Assembly: GCF_024435355.1 (NCBI RefSeq)
Contig: NZ_JAMJWG010000002.1
Span: forward strand, 62,001 to 126,000
Source: Streptomyces odontomachi
Lineage (GTDB): Bacteria > Actinomycetota > Actinomycetes > Streptomycetales > Streptomycetaceae
Length of the DNA stretch: 64,000 nt
Direction of reading: 5' to 3'
Of the stretch, positions 52,122 to 61,663 are shown piece after piece (the stretch's first letter is position 1; each line of letters starts with the position of its first letter). Below the pieces are notes generated by a model that searched no databases, had not been told where the DNA came from, and saw only the letters and a list, made by a program, of their open reading frames with translations. Both the position numbers and the translations under genes were made by a program.

Positions 52122-53234
52122 TCACGGCTGTCCCTCCTCCTTGGGCGTGTCGTGCCGGGTCGGTCCTTCGGCGCCGGACGGGTGGCCGGTCTCGTGCCGT
52201 GCCGAGCCCAGCCGGGCGCGCTGCGGTCCCACCGTGTAGCGCGGGTCTTCGGCGGAGGCCATCCCGGCGGCGAAGACGCCGAAGCGGGTGCAGGCCGAGC
52301 CGGCCAGCAGGGCCAGGCCACCGAGCGCGGCAGCGCTCCGGCTGCGGCCGCCGAACAGCACGGACGTCGCGGCGCCGGCCGCGGTGAGCGCACCCGCACA
52401 GCGCATCAGGGTGCCGGCGCGGCCGGTCCGGTAGGTCTCGGCGACCATGCCGAGCCGTCGCTCCATGGCCCGGGTGAGGGCCTGCTCGGCGCCGGCCGCG
52501 AGGGCGGCGGCGCACCGTGCGGGACCGTTCTGGGCCGTGGGGGCGAGGACCAGGGCCATGCCGGACGCGGCGGCCGTGGCGGACGCGGTGAACAGGTAGG
52601 GAAGTTCGCGGTGGGCGTCGTGCCAGGCGGGCACGGCGGTGTCGGCGGCCAGCACCCCGGTGTAGGCGGCGACGGCCGGGCCGAGGGTGGCGGCGGCCGC
52701 GGTCGCCGTCGCACCGGTACGCGGCAGCCGCCCCGTGACGGCGCTCAGCGCGGCGGCTCCGGCTGCCGGCCCGTAGCCGCCGAGCAGCCAGGAACCCACG
52801 CTCATCGGCGAGGTGGGCTTGAAGACGCGCAGCATGTTCGCGAACCGTTCGGGCCGGCCCAGGTCGTGGACGAGTGCGGCGGCCGACAACGAGACGGAGA
52901 CCAGGGAGGAGACCTTCAGACCGGTGGCCATCGTGCGCCGCCCCGTCAGCTGCGCCCCGGCGGCGAATACGGAGCCGGCCCCGGCGAGCCCGCCGAGGAA
53001 GAAGTAGCCGGCGATGTCCCTGGCCTGCCAGGCGGGCGCCTTGATCACGGGGCGCCCGTAGTACGAGTCGAACTCGGCGCGCGGCACCATGAGGTCCTCC
53101 CCGCGCCGCCCGCGGCCCCGGCGCCGGGCACCGTCCTGCCGCGCCCCGCCTCCGCCGCGCAGTGCGCCGGGGGAAGCCTCGCGTCCGGGGCGCTCGCCTC
53201 GGATGCCGCGCCGGGTCACGTCGGACTCGCTCAT
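52122..53234 (-). CDS. NrfD/PsrC-type membrane subunit of formate dehydrogenase
   Basis: A 370 aa protein. After a basic Gly/Arg-rich 48-residue N-terminus and MVPRAEFDSYYGRPVIKAPAW, it has eight or so helices typical of NrfD quinone-reactive anchors (AGYFFLGGLAGAGSVFAAGAQ, LVHDLGRPERFANMLRVFKPTSPMSVGSW). It carries no haem; it should pass electrons from the Fe-S subunit to menaquinone. The ATG overlaps the Fe-S gene stop (ATGA), so it is the third gene of the fdh operon. Confidence 0.88.
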   Translation of the reverse strand: MSESDVTRRGIRGERPGREASPGALRGGGGARQDGARRRGRGRRGEDLMVPRAEFDSYYGRPVIKAPAWQARDIAGYFFLGGLAGAGSVFAAGAQLTGRRTMATGLKVSSLVSVSLSAAALVHDLGRPERFANMLRVFKPTSPMSVGSWLLGGYGPAAGAAALSAVTGRLPRTGATATAAAATLGPAVAAYTGVLAADTAVPAWHDAHRELPYLFTASATAAASGMALVLAPTAQNGPARCAAALAAGAEQALTRAMERRLGMVAETYRTGRAGTLMRCAGALTAAGAATSVLFGGRSRSAAALGGLALLAGSACTRFGVFAAGMASAEDPRYTVGPQRARLGSARHETGHPSGAEGPTRHDTPKEEGQP

Positions 53235-54214
53235 GACCGGCCTCCCCTGCGGTGTGCCCGGCCGGTGAGTGCGTCGAGCGCGAAGGACACCGCGACGCCG
53301 CCGAGCAGGGTCAGCGCCGCGCCCGCCGCGTGCCGCCACATGGCGGGCAGGTCCCTGGTGGTGACCACCGGGTCGGGCGGCAGGCCGTAGACCTCGGGCT
53401 CGTCCAGCAGCAGGAAGAACGCGCCGTCGCCGCCGACGCCGTCCTCGGGGTCGTGTCCGTAGAGCCGGGCGTCGCCGACGCCGGCCGCGTGCAGCTGCCC
53501 GACCCGCTGCTCGGCGCGTGCCCGCAACTCGTCGAGGGGCCCGAACTGGATCGAGTCGGTCGGGCAGGCCTTCGCGCAGGCCGGCTCCTGCCCGGCGGAG
53601 AGCCGGTCGTAGCAGAGCGTGCACTTGAAGGCGCGCCCGTCGGCGGGGCGCTGCTCGATGACGCCGTAGGGGCAGGCGGGCACGCAGTACCCGCAGCCGT
53701 TGCAGATGTCCTCCTGGACGACGACCGTGCCGAACTCGGTACGGAACAGCGAGCCGGTGGGGCAGACGTCCAGGCAGGCCGCGTGCGTGCAGTGCTTGCA
53801 CACGTCGGACGACATCAGCCAGCGCATCCCGCCGTCGGCCTCGGCTGCACCGGCGCCATCGGAGTCGCCCGCCGTGCCGGCGCCGGCGAGCGGCAGCTCG
53901 GTGCGCCCCTCGGGGGCGGGTGGGCCCTGCTCGATGAAGGCGACATGACGCCATGTCGATGCACCGAGGCCACCGGTGTTGTCGTACGACATGCCGGTCA
54001 GGGAGAGCCCGTCCTCGGGGACGGCGTTCCACTCCTTGCAGGCCACCTCGCACGCCTTGCAGCCGATGCAGACGGACGTGTCGGTGAAGAAGCCGACGCG
54101 CTCGGGCGGATCGGGGTGGCCGGCGTCACGGGCCGGATCGGGCTCGGGGCCGCTGAACAGCTGGCGCGCAGCGCGCAGGGCGTCCACCGCCTGCGGTGTG
54201 GGGGTGTCGGTCAC
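53231..54214 (-). CDS. Formate dehydrogenase Fe-S (beta) subunit
   Basis: A 327 aa protein with four [4Fe-4S] motifs: VCIGCKACEVACKEW, VCKHCTHAACLDVCP, ICNGCGYCVPACP and CTLCYDRLSAGQEPACAKACP, as in FdnH-type subunits. One C-terminal helix (WRHAAGAALTLLGGVAVSFAL) may add to the membrane anchor. It relays electrons from the molybdenum subunit to NrfD. ATG 54214 overlaps the alpha-subunit stop. Confidence 0.92.
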   Translation of the reverse strand: MTDTPTPQAVDALRAARQLFSGPEPDPARDAGHPDPPERVGFFTDTSVCIGCKACEVACKEWNAVPEDGLSLTGMSYDNTGGLGASTWRHVAFIEQGPPAPEGRTELPLAGAGTAGDSDGAGAAEADGGMRWLMSSDVCKHCTHAACLDVCPTGSLFRTEFGTVVVQEDICNGCGYCVPACPYGVIEQRPADGRAFKCTLCYDRLSAGQEPACAKACPTDSIQFGPLDELRARAEQRVGQLHAAGVGDARLYGHDPEDGVGGDGAFFLLLDEPEVYGLPPDPVVTTRDLPAMWRHAAGAALTLLGGVAVSFALDALTGRAHRRGGRS

Positions 54215-57200
54215 GGGTGATCTCCTTGGGCCGTGGACGTCCCCGTGGTCTCCGTGATGCCGGCGCGGCGCCGGTAGTCGGCCACCAGCGCGGGCAGGCC
54301 CGGGCCGCGGGGGCGCCGGCCGGGGCGTATGTCGGCGGAGAGCGCCTTGTCCTCCTGGATGTGCGCGTTGGGGTCGAGGGTGATCGCCACCAGCTCGTTG
54401 GCGGCGTCACCGGTCACCGTGCCGTTGGGCCCCCAGTGGAAGGGCAGCCCGATCTGGTGGACGGTGCGGCCGTGCACCGTCAGCGGTGGGATGCGCTCGG
54501 TCACCAGCACCCGTGCCTCGACGGCGTTGCGGGCGGTGACGACGGTGGCCCAGTCACCGTGCGTCAGACCGCGTTCCGCGGCCAGCTGTGGCGAGACCTC
54601 GCAGAAGAACTCGGGCTGGAGTTCCGAGAGGTACGACGACCAGCGGCTCATGCCGCCCGCGGTGAAGTGCTCGGTGAGCCGGTAGGTGGTGACGACGTAC
54701 GGGAAGACGCCGGCGCCCGGCTCGTCGTCGCTCGGGTGGTAGCGGTTGCCCTCACGGGGCATCAGCTGACGCACCGGGTTGCGCGGCCGGTCGGGGTAGA
54801 GGGCGTTGGGGAACGGCGAGTCCTGCGGCTCGTAGTGCGTGGGAAGCGGGCCGTCCTCGAGACCGGCCGGCGTGTAGAGCCAGCCCTTGCCGTCGGCCTG
54901 CATGATGAACGGGTCGTCACCGCGCAGCGCGTCGGGGCCTCTCGCACCGGCCTCCGGTACGAAGTCGGGGGCGCGGTCGGGTAGGAAGTCCGGAGTGTCG
55001 TGCCCGGTCCACCGCCCGGCGTCGGCGTCCCACCAGACCAGGGCCTTGCGTTCGCTCCACGGGGTGCCGTCGGGGGCGGCGGAGGCGCGGTTGTAGAGGA
55101 TGCGCCGGTTGGCAGGCCACGCCCAGGCCCAGTCGGCGGCGATCCAGTCCTGTTCGGTGTGCGGCGTGCGGCGGTTGGCGTGGTTGACGCCGTCGGCGAA
55201 GACACCGCAGTAGATCCAGCAGCCGCAGCGGGTCGAGCCGTCGTCCTTGAGTTCGGTGTACGAGGAGAGCGGGGCGCCGGTGGGGCCGTGCCCGTTGATC
55301 TCGGCGAGCACATAGGCGGCAACGGGTTCCTCGAGCTCGCCGTCGACCGGGTAGTCCCAGGTCAGGTCCTGGATGGGGCGGTCCATGGGGTCGGTGGAGG
55401 CGGCGAGCCGGTCCTTGATGCGTCGGCCGAGGTGGTACATGAACCACAGGTCGCTGCGGGCGTCACCGTCGGGTTCGACGGCGGCCTCGCGCCACTGGAG
55501 CCAGCGGTTGGTGTTGGTGAAGGAGCCGGACTTCTCGGTGTGCGCGGCGGCCGGGAAGAAGAACACCTCGGTCCCGATGTCCTCGGTGCGCAGCTCGCCC
55601 GTCTCGATCTCGGGGCCGTCCTGCCACCAGGTCGCGGACTCGATCAGGGAGAAGTCGCGGACCACCAGCCATTCGAGGTTGGCCATGCCGAGCCGCTGGA
55701 GCCGGGTGTTGGCGGAGCCGACGGCCGGGTTCTCGCCCATCAGGAAGTAGCCCTTGCAGACCCCGTCGAGCTGTGCCATGACCGTGTCGTACGTGGAGTG
55801 GGAGCCGGTCAGGCGCGGCAGGTGGTCGAAGCAGTAGTCGTTGTCCGCGGTGGCGGCGTCCCCGTAGTAGGACTTGAGCAGGCTGACGAAATAGGCCCGC
55901 ATGTCGCCCCAGAAGCCCTTGTCGGTCCGGCTGGCCTCGATGAACCGGTCCAGCGTCTCGTGCGCGTGTGCGTGCGGCATCGGCAGGTAGCCGGGCAGCA
56001 GGTTGAACAGGGTGGGGATGTCGCTGGAGCCCTGGATGGACGCGTGCCCGCGCAGCGCCTGGATGCCGCCGCCGGGGCGGCCGATGTTGCCCAGCAGCAG
56101 CTGGAGCACGCTGGCGGCGCGGATGTACTGGGAGCCGACGGTGTGTTGCGTCCAGCCCACCGCGTAGGCGAACGCGCTGGTGCGTTCGGGACCGGAGTTG
56201 GCGGTGAGCGCGTCGCACACCCGGCGGAAGGCGGTGCGCGGGATGCCGCACACCTCCTCGACCATCTCGGGGGTGTAGCGGGCGTAGTGCCGCTTGAGGA
56301 TCTGGAAGACGCAGCGGGGGTGGGCGAGGGTGGGGTCGGTCGGTGCCTCGGCTGCGGCGCGTGCCCCGCCGGAGCCGTGCGTCTCGGAGCCGCCGGCCTC
56401 GGCGATCAGGGCGTGCCGGCCGTTGCGCACCTTCTCGTCCTGCTCCCGCTCGCGCCGTCGGAGCTGCGCGTCGTGCTGCTCGTCGACCTCCCCGGTCGGC
56501 TGCTGGACCTGACTGCCCGCGTACTGCCAGCTGCGCGGGTCGTAGTGGTGGCGGTCCTCGTCCAGACCGGAGAAGACGCCGACGCCGCCCTCGGGGTCCT
56601 CGGTGTCGCGGAAGTCCTCGCTGACCAGGGTGGCGGCGTTGGTGTAGGCGAGGACGTAGTCGCGGAAGTACTTCTCCTCGGTGAGGACGTGGTTGATGAG
56701 GCCGCCCAGGAAGGCGATGTCGGTGCCGGCGCGGATCGGCACGTGCAGGTCGGCCAGGGCGCTGGTACGGGTGTAGCGCGGGTCGACGTGGATGATGGTG
56801 GCGCCGCGCGCCTTGGCCTCCATCACCCACTGGAAGCCGACGGGGTGCGCCTCGGCGAAGTTGGAGCCCTCGATGACGATGCAGTCGCTGTTCTGGAGGT
56901 CCTGCATGAACGTGGTGGCGCCGCCGCGGCCGAAGGAGGTGCCGAGGCCGGCGACGGTGGCGCTGTGGCAGACCCGGGCCTGGTTCTCCACCTGGACCAC
57001 GCCGAGGCCGGTCAACAGCTTCTTGATGAGGTAGTTCTCCTCGTTGTCGAGGGTCGCGCCGCCGAGGCTGGCGATGCCGAGGGTACGAGCGGTGCGCACG
57101 CCGTCGCGTTCCCACTCCCAGGTCTCGCGGCGGGTGGCGACGACCCGGTCGGCGACCATGTCCATCGCCGTCTGAAGATCGAGCGGCTCCCAGTCGGTGC

Positions 57201-57534
57201 CGCCCGGGCGGCGGTAGAGCACCTGGTGGCCGCGGGCCGGTCCGGTGGTGAGCTCCAGGGTGGCCGAGCCCTTGGGGCAGAGCCGGCCGCGGCTGACCGG
57301 CGAGTCGGGGTCGCCCTCGATCTGCACCACCTTGTCGTCCTTGACGTACACCTGCTGGCCACAGCCCACCGCGCAGTACGGGCAGACCGACTTCACCACC
57401 CGGTCCGCGGTGTCGGTGCGCGGGCGCAGGCCGCGGGTGTGCGCGGACATCGCCGCACGCCCCCGGCCGAGCGGGTCCGCGCCGGTGAGCTGACGGACCA
57501 GGGGCCAGTCACGGACCCGCCTGTGGACACCCAT
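54211..57534 (-). CDS. Molybdopterin formate dehydrogenase catalytic (alpha) subunit, cysteine type
   Basis: A 1107 aa FdnG/FdoG-like enzyme. CPYCAVGCG and RGRLCPKG (Cys51, 54, 58, 86) hold a [4Fe-4S] cluster. The active-site motif is ENQARVCHSATV: Cys189 sits where E. coli FDH-N has selenocysteine, followed by His190. The C-terminal domain (GDWATVVTARNAVEARVLVTERIPPL) binds the molybdopterin. No Tat motif is present, so it faces the cytoplasm. A Gln/Glu/Arg-rich insert lies near residue 340-380. ATG 57534 has GGGAGGT. First gene of the operon. Confidence 0.94.
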   Translation of the reverse strand: MGVHRRVRDWPLVRQLTGADPLGRGRAAMSAHTRGLRPRTDTADRVVKSVCPYCAVGCGQQVYVKDDKVVQIEGDPDSPVSRGRLCPKGSATLELTTGPARGHQVLYRRPGGTDWEPLDLQTAMDMVADRVVATRRETWEWERDGVRTARTLGIASLGGATLDNEENYLIKKLLTGLGVVQVENQARVCHSATVAGLGTSFGRGGATTFMQDLQNSDCIVIEGSNFAEAHPVGFQWVMEAKARGATIIHVDPRYTRTSALADLHVPIRAGTDIAFLGGLINHVLTEEKYFRDYVLAYTNAATLVSEDFRDTEDPEGGVGVFSGLDEDRHHYDPRSWQYAGSQVQQPTGEVDEQHDAQLRRREREQDEKVRNGRHALIAEAGGSETHGSGGARAAAEAPTDPTLAHPRCVFQILKRHYARYTPEMVEEVCGIPRTAFRRVCDALTANSGPERTSAFAYAVGWTQHTVGSQYIRAASVLQLLLGNIGRPGGGIQALRGHASIQGSSDIPTLFNLLPGYLPMPHAHAHETLDRFIEASRTDKGFWGDMRAYFVSLLKSYYGDAATADNDYCFDHLPRLTGSHSTYDTVMAQLDGVCKGYFLMGENPAVGSANTRLQRLGMANLEWLVVRDFSLIESATWWQDGPEIETGELRTEDIGTEVFFFPAAAHTEKSGSFTNTNRWLQWREAAVEPDGDARSDLWFMYHLGRRIKDRLAASTDPMDRPIQDLTWDYPVDGELEEPVAAYVLAEINGHGPTGAPLSSYTELKDDGSTRCGCWIYCGVFADGVNHANRRTPHTEQDWIAADWAWAWPANRRILYNRASAAPDGTPWSERKALVWWDADAGRWTGHDTPDFLPDRAPDFVPEAGARGPDALRGDDPFIMQADGKGWLYTPAGLEDGPLPTHYEPQDSPFPNALYPDRPRNPVRQLMPREGNRYHPSDDEPGAGVFPYVVTTYRLTEHFTAGGMSRWSSYLSELQPEFFCEVSPQLAAERGLTHGDWATVVTARNAVEARVLVTERIPPLTVHGRTVHQIGLPFHWGPNGTVTGDAANELVAITLDPNAHIQEDKALSADIRPGRRPRGPGLPALVADYRRRAGITETTGTSTAQGDHP

Positions 57535-57973
57535 CGCGTACCTCCCGCCCGTGGGCTGGTTGTGGCTCGGTCGCGGCACCACCCGGTGACGCAGGACAGT
57601 GCGGCGGCGAGTACCACGAAGCGCGTGCCGGAAACCGGTCGGGTGGCGGTGCGGCAGCGGGCCGTCCGTGCGCCGCCTCGCCGGCGTTCGTCACTCTCCG
57701 TGATCGGGGTCTCGTGCCGCGTCGACCTGCCGATGCGGCCCGCCGGCACCCCGCGGCGGCGCACCGGCCGGTGTGCCGCGTATGGCTGGCGCCCCTGTGC
57801 CGGTCAGAATTGGTGCGCCGGGTCGCGCCGGCGTCCGCCGGGTCCCCGGGTGCCCTTCGAACGGCGACGACGGCCGGCCGGCCGCGGGTGGCCGGTGCGC
57901 CGCTGTTGACCGGCCGTCACCACATGGTCGGCGCAGAGGTGTCCGGGTGACGGCGAAAGGGAAGTGACCGAGG
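57535..57973. other. Divergent intergenic region, fdh / FUSC
   Basis: 439 bp containing both promoters. A 12-bp perfect palindrome, CACCGGCCGGTG (57762-57773), is the only clear symmetry; TTGACC (57905-57910) lacks a good -10. No gene is supported. Confidence 0.4.
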
Positions 57974-59209
57974 ATGCGTGTGGTACCGGATCGCTTCGTC
58001 GTCGCCTGGAAATGGATCAACAAGCGGACTCTCCACGACCCCGAGGTCGCCCAGGCGCTGCGGTCGACCGCGGCGGCGACGATCGCGTACGTCATCGCCC
58101 GGTACCTCACCCGCCAGCCGGCCCCGCTCACCGCACCGTTGACGGCGCTGCTGGTGGTACAGGTCACCTTGTACGCCACCATCAAGACCGGGGTGCGCCG
58201 GGTGAACTCGGTGGTGTCCGGCGTCGTCATCGCCATCGGTTTCAGCGCCATCGTCGGCCTGAGCTGGTGGAGCCTGGCGCTCATCATCATCGCCTCGCTG
58301 TACGCGGGCCGTTTTGTGGGCGCCCATGAGTTCGTTCCCGAGGTGGCGATCAGCGCCATGCTGGTCCTGGGGGTCACCCAGGTCGGGCCGAACGCCTGGG
58401 AGCGGGTGCTGGAGACCCTCATCGGCGCGGTGACCGGGCTCTTCTTCAACCTCGTCTTCGCGCCGCCGGTCTGGGTGGAGACGGCCGGCGACTCGGTCAG
58501 GGAACTGGCCCGCCGCATGCGCCGGTTGCTGCTGCGCCTCGCCGACCAGCTGGAGGAGCCCACACCGGTGGCTGACGCCGCGGCCCGGCTGGCGGAGGCA
58601 CGCCAGCTCGACCACGACATCTCCGAGGTGGACATCTCGCTGCGGCAGGCCGAGGACAGCCTGCGGCTGAACCCCAGGGTCCGGGAGGGGCGGCTGCACC
58701 GTGTGGTGCTGCGCACCGGCCTGGACACGCTGGAGATCTGCACGGTGGTGCTGCGGGTCATCGCCCGCACCCTCACCGACCTGGCACGGCAGCGCCCGCA
58801 GCAGTGGCTGATGGAGCCACGCGTGTCACTGGCCGTGCGGGAGCTGCTCGGGTACGTCGCCGACGCCGTCGTCAGCTTCGCGGTGCTGGTCACCTCGCGC
58901 ACCAGCGAGGAGTCGGAAACCGCGGAAGAACGGCTGCGGCACGAGCTGGAGGCGGCGACGGCCTCCCGGGACCGGGTGGCGGACATGCTGCTCGAACTGA
59001 TGCAGCGGGACCCGGACCAGTGGCATCTGCACGGTGCACTGCTCACCGAGGTGAACCGCATCCTGGACGAGCTGGACATGGAGCACCGCTCTCGGCGCCT
59101 CATGGAGGAACTGGACCGCAGCTCGCGGTTGCTGCACGAACGGCACCCGCGGTTGATGCGGTGGCGGCGCAAGGGCCTGCGGTACGCACGCCGTTGGTTC
59201 AAGCGCTGA
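57974..59209 (+). CDS. FUSC/aromatic-acid-exporter-family membrane protein
   Basis: A 411 aa protein. The N-terminal third has six helices (STAAATIAYVIARYL, LTAPLTALLVVQVTLYATIKTGVRRV, VVSGVVIAIGFSAIVGLSW, LETLIGAVTGLFFNLVF), the FUSC unit; the rest is a long cytoplasmic helical domain with a coiled-coil region (ESETAEERLRHELEAATASRDRVADMLLEL). Such proteins export aromatic acids or organic anions. Ends before a bidirectional hairpin. Confidence 0.85.
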   Translation: MRVVPDRFVVAWKWINKRTLHDPEVAQALRSTAAATIAYVIARYLTRQPAPLTAPLTALLVVQVTLYATIKTGVRRVNSVVSGVVIAIGFSAIVGLSWWSLALIIIASLYAGRFVGAHEFVPEVAISAMLVLGVTQVGPNAWERVLETLIGAVTGLFFNLVFAPPVWVETAGDSVRELARRMRRLLLRLADQLEEPTPVADAAARLAEARQLDHDISEVDISLRQAEDSLRLNPRVREGRLHRVVLRTGLDTLEICTVVLRVIARTLTDLARQRPQQWLMEPRVSLAVRELLGYVADAVVSFAVLVTSRTSEESETAEERLRHELEAATASRDRVADMLLELMQRDPDQWHLHGALLTEVNRILDELDMEHRSRRLMEELDRSSRLLHERHPRLMRWRRKGLRYARRWFKR

Positions 59210-59245
59210 CCAGGATGTCCGGCGGGGACGGGGCCCCGACGGCGG

Positions 59246-59277
59246 AGGGGGCGCTCCGCTGCCCGGGAGCGCCCCCT
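59246..59277. terminator. Bidirectional terminator, 12-bp stem
   Basis: AGGGGGCGCTCC (59246-59257) pairs with GGAGCGCCCCCT (59266-59277), loop of 8 nt, between the convergent FUSC and Zn-ADH genes. Confidence 0.85.
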
Positions 59278-59293
59278 TCCGGAGCACGTCGCC

Positions 59294-60490
59294 TCAAGGG
59301 TGCATGAGGATTTTGACGGCGCCGTCCTTCTTCTGCTGGAAGATCTCGTAGGCGTTCGGCGCGTCCTCCAGCGGCACGTGGTGGGTGGCGAAGTCGTCCA
59401 CGCCGAGCGGGTCGTCGTCGGTGAGCAGCGGCAGGATGTCGTCGACCCAGCGGCGGACGTTCGCCTGGCCCATACGCAGCTGGATCTGCTTGTCGAACAG
59501 GGTCAGCAGCGGCAGCGGCGAGGCCATGCCGCCGTAGATGCCGCTGAGCGAGACGGTGCCGCCCCGGCGCACCAGTGCGATCGCCAGCTTCAGCGCGGCG
59601 AGCCGGTCGGCGCCGCCGGTCTTCTCGGCCAGCCGCTGGGACCACGCCTTCGGCAGCAGGCTGGCCGCCTGCTGGGCGGTGCGGCCCACCGGGCTGCCGT
59701 GCGCCTCGGTGCCGACGGCGTCGATGACGGCGTCCGGGCCGCGTCCACCGGTGCGGGAGCGTATGGCGTCGACGAGGTCACTCTGATGGTCGTATGCCGA
59801 CAGGTCGTGCACCTCCACGCCACGGGCGCGGGCCCGCTCCAGCCGCTCCGGAACCAGGTCCACGCCGATCACGGTGCCGGTGCCCTGGAGCAACGCGATC
59901 CGGCAGGCCATGTCGCCGATGGGTCCGAGGCCGAGCACGACCAGGCTGCCGTCCTTGGGCACGTCCGCGTAGCGCACCGCCTGCCAGGCGGTCGGCAGGA
60001 CGTCGGACAGGTAGACGAACCGGTCGTCGGCCGGCCCTTCCGGCACCTTGATCGGGCCGTACTGGGCCTGCGGAACCCGCAGGTACTCGGCCTGGGCGCC
60101 GGGCACCCGGCCGTACAGCTCGGTGTAGCCGAACAGCGCGGCGCCCATGCCGTGCTCCTTGACCTGGGTGTTCTCGCACTGGGTCGGCAGGCCTGTGGTG
60201 CACATGAAGCAGTGGCCGCAGGCGATCTGGAAGGGCATCACGACGCGGTCACCGGCCTTCAGGCCCGGCACCTGGGAGCCGGTCTCCTCGACGATCCCCA
60301 TCGGCTCGTGCCCGAGGATGTCGCCGGGTGTCATGAACGGCGTCAGCACCTCGTACAGGTGCAGGTCGGATCCGCACAGCCCGCTCGAGGTGATGCGTAC
60401 GACGGCGTCCGTCGGCTCCTTGATGGTCGGGTCGGGCACCGTTTCCACGCGTACGTCGCGCCGCCCCTGCCAGGTCACAGCCTTCATCAC
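59294..60490 (-). CDS. Zinc-dependent alcohol / glutathione-independent formaldehyde dehydrogenase family
   Basis: A 398 aa MDR enzyme. SSGLCGSDLHLYE and GHEPMGIVEETG carry the catalytic zinc ligands (Cys, His-Glu), CGHCFMCTTGLPTQC is the structural zinc lobe, and LVVLGLGPIGDMACRIA with VIGVDLVPERL is the NAD fold. The extended loop and the D-rich C-terminus resemble the formaldehyde-dehydrogenase-like branch. It could oxidise formaldehyde to formate for the neighbouring formate dehydrogenase, but other alcohols are possible. The start, ATG 60490, has GAGGGGAA. Confidence 0.85.
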   Translation of the reverse strand: MMKAVTWQGRRDVRVETVPDPTIKEPTDAVVRITSSGLCGSDLHLYEVLTPFMTPGDILGHEPMGIVEETGSQVPGLKAGDRVVMPFQIACGHCFMCTTGLPTQCENTQVKEHGMGAALFGYTELYGRVPGAQAEYLRVPQAQYGPIKVPEGPADDRFVYLSDVLPTAWQAVRYADVPKDGSLVVLGLGPIGDMACRIALLQGTGTVIGVDLVPERLERARARGVEVHDLSAYDHQSDLVDAIRSRTGGRGPDAVIDAVGTEAHGSPVGRTAQQAASLLPKAWSQRLAEKTGGADRLAALKLAIALVRRGGTVSLSGIYGGMASPLPLLTLFDKQIQLRMGQANVRRWVDDILPLLTDDDPLGVDDFATHHVPLEDAPNAYEIFQQKKDGAVKILMHP

Positions 60491-60587
60491 GGGATTCCCC
60501 TCTTGATTCCCCCCTTGGCCTGCCGGCCTCGTGGTTCATCGGACCCGCCGGGTACCCCGGCCCGCCCGGCTCACGCGGGTCGCCACA

Positions 60588-60613
60588 GCCCGGGCGCGGG
60601 CCCGCGCCCGGGC
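60588..60613 (-). terminator. 26-bp perfect palindrome
   Basis: GCCCGGGCGCGGG (60588-60600) and CCCGCGCCCGGGC (60601-60613) are exact reverse complements, between the minus-strand gene ending at 60703 and the Zn-ADH start; a likely terminator for the former. Confidence 0.55.
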
Positions 60614-60702
60614 AGGTCGCGGGCGTGCGCAGCGCGCAGGCGTGCGCACGTCACGGTCGTCCGGCGGGGTTGCTGCCGCCCGTCGGGGGCGCGCCGGCCC
60701 GG

Positions 60703-60993
60703 TCAGGCCGGGGGTTCGTCCGGGACGGGTTGGTCGGGGTGCACCCCGCCGGAGTGCGCCCGGCCGCGCTTGCCGGTACCGGACTCGTCCGTGTCCGGCA
60801 GCTCCTCGTCCGGCAGCTCCTCGTCGGGCCGCTCGTCGTCGCGGGCAGAGCGCTCGGCGGCCGTGTCCCATCGGTCGGGGCCACCCTGCCACTGCTGGTT
60901 CGGCATGTCCCGCGGGATGGGTTTGCGCTCACCCTGCCTCTTGTCCCGACGCCCTTGGGCGCCTTCCGCGCCGGTTCGGCGTTGGTCGGCCAC
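60703..60993 (-). CDS. Small charged hypothetical protein
   Basis: A 96 aa protein, GTG start at 60993 with AAGGGGA upstream. It is highly charged and probably disordered: GRRDKRQGERKPIPRDMPNQ, then an acidic tandem repeat PDEELPDEELPD from a 15-bp DNA repeat, and a Pro-rich end. Similar proteins occur in Streptomyces near metabolic genes without known role. Confidence 0.6.
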   Translation of the reverse strand: MADQRRTGAEGAQGRRDKRQGERKPIPRDMPNQQWQGGPDRWDTAAERSARDDERPDEELPDEELPDTDESGTGKRGRAHSGGVHPDQPVPDEPPA

Positions 60994-61203
60994 GGTGATT
61001 CGTCCCCTTCTCGGTCGCTCTTGATCGTTGTTGGACGTTCTCGGTCGTTGCGTGCTGGTGCGATGGTGCGGGTAACCGTCGTCGGCGCCGGCGAAACCGC
61101 CTCGCCGAGCAGGTTCTCGAATGCGTCGGGGCCCGCTGCGTCCGCCCGGCCGACCGCCCTGACCAGCAGCGGCGGGCCGCGGCCGGGGCGCGCAGGCGGG
61201 TGG

Positions 61204-61572
61204 TCACCAGCAGAGGCAGAAGGGGTGGCCCGCCGGGTCCGCGTACACCCGGAACCTGCGCCGGCCGCCCTGGTCGTCCAGGTCCAGCGGTGCGGCCCCC
61301 AGGTCGAGCAGGGCCTGCTGGGCGGTGTCGATGTCGGCCACGTCGAAGTCGAGGTGGAGCTGCTGGGAGTTCTGCTCGGCCTGCGGCCAGTCGGGCGGGC
61401 GGTGCCCCTCGGCGCGCTGGAAGGCGATACGGGCGCCGGACGGCGCCCTGAGGTCGTACCAGTCGTCGGAGTCCTTCGTCACCTCCCCGCCGATCACGCC
61501 CTGGTAGAACCCGGCGAGCGCGGCCGGATCGGGGCAGTCGAGGGCGACGAGCGTGTAGGACGCGATGGGCAT
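61204..61572 (-). CDS. Single-domain VOC family protein
   Basis: A 122 aa glyoxalase-fold protein: YTLVALDCPDPAALAGFYQGVIGGEV, QLHLDFDVADIDTAQQALLDLGA and RVYADPAGHPFCL. Actinobacterial members of this short type have no assigned reaction. It is upstream of, and on the same strand as, the hypothetical at 60703; spacing of 210 bp argues against strict coupling. Confidence 0.88.
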   Translation of the reverse strand: MPIASYTLVALDCPDPAALAGFYQGVIGGEVTKDSDDWYDLRAPSGARIAFQRAEGHRPPDWPQAEQNSQQLHLDFDVADIDTAQQALLDLGAAPLDLDDQGGRRRFRVYADPAGHPFCLCW

Positions 61573-61663
61573 GGGGACGGACCTCCCGGGGTCGGGTGCG
61601 GAGCTTGCCGGGTCGTGGGGTGGTCGGTGGTGCGGTCCGGCGGCCTGGGCTCCGGACCGTCCG

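Noticed and set aside
54211..57534. Selenocysteine in the formate dehydrogenase
   Set aside because: The active-site position is an ordinary Cys codon in an uninterrupted frame; no in-frame TGA is involved.
55000..57909. 969-codon plus-strand frame opposite the formate dehydrogenase
   Set aside because: No recognisable domain; antisense shadow of the molybdopterin subunit.
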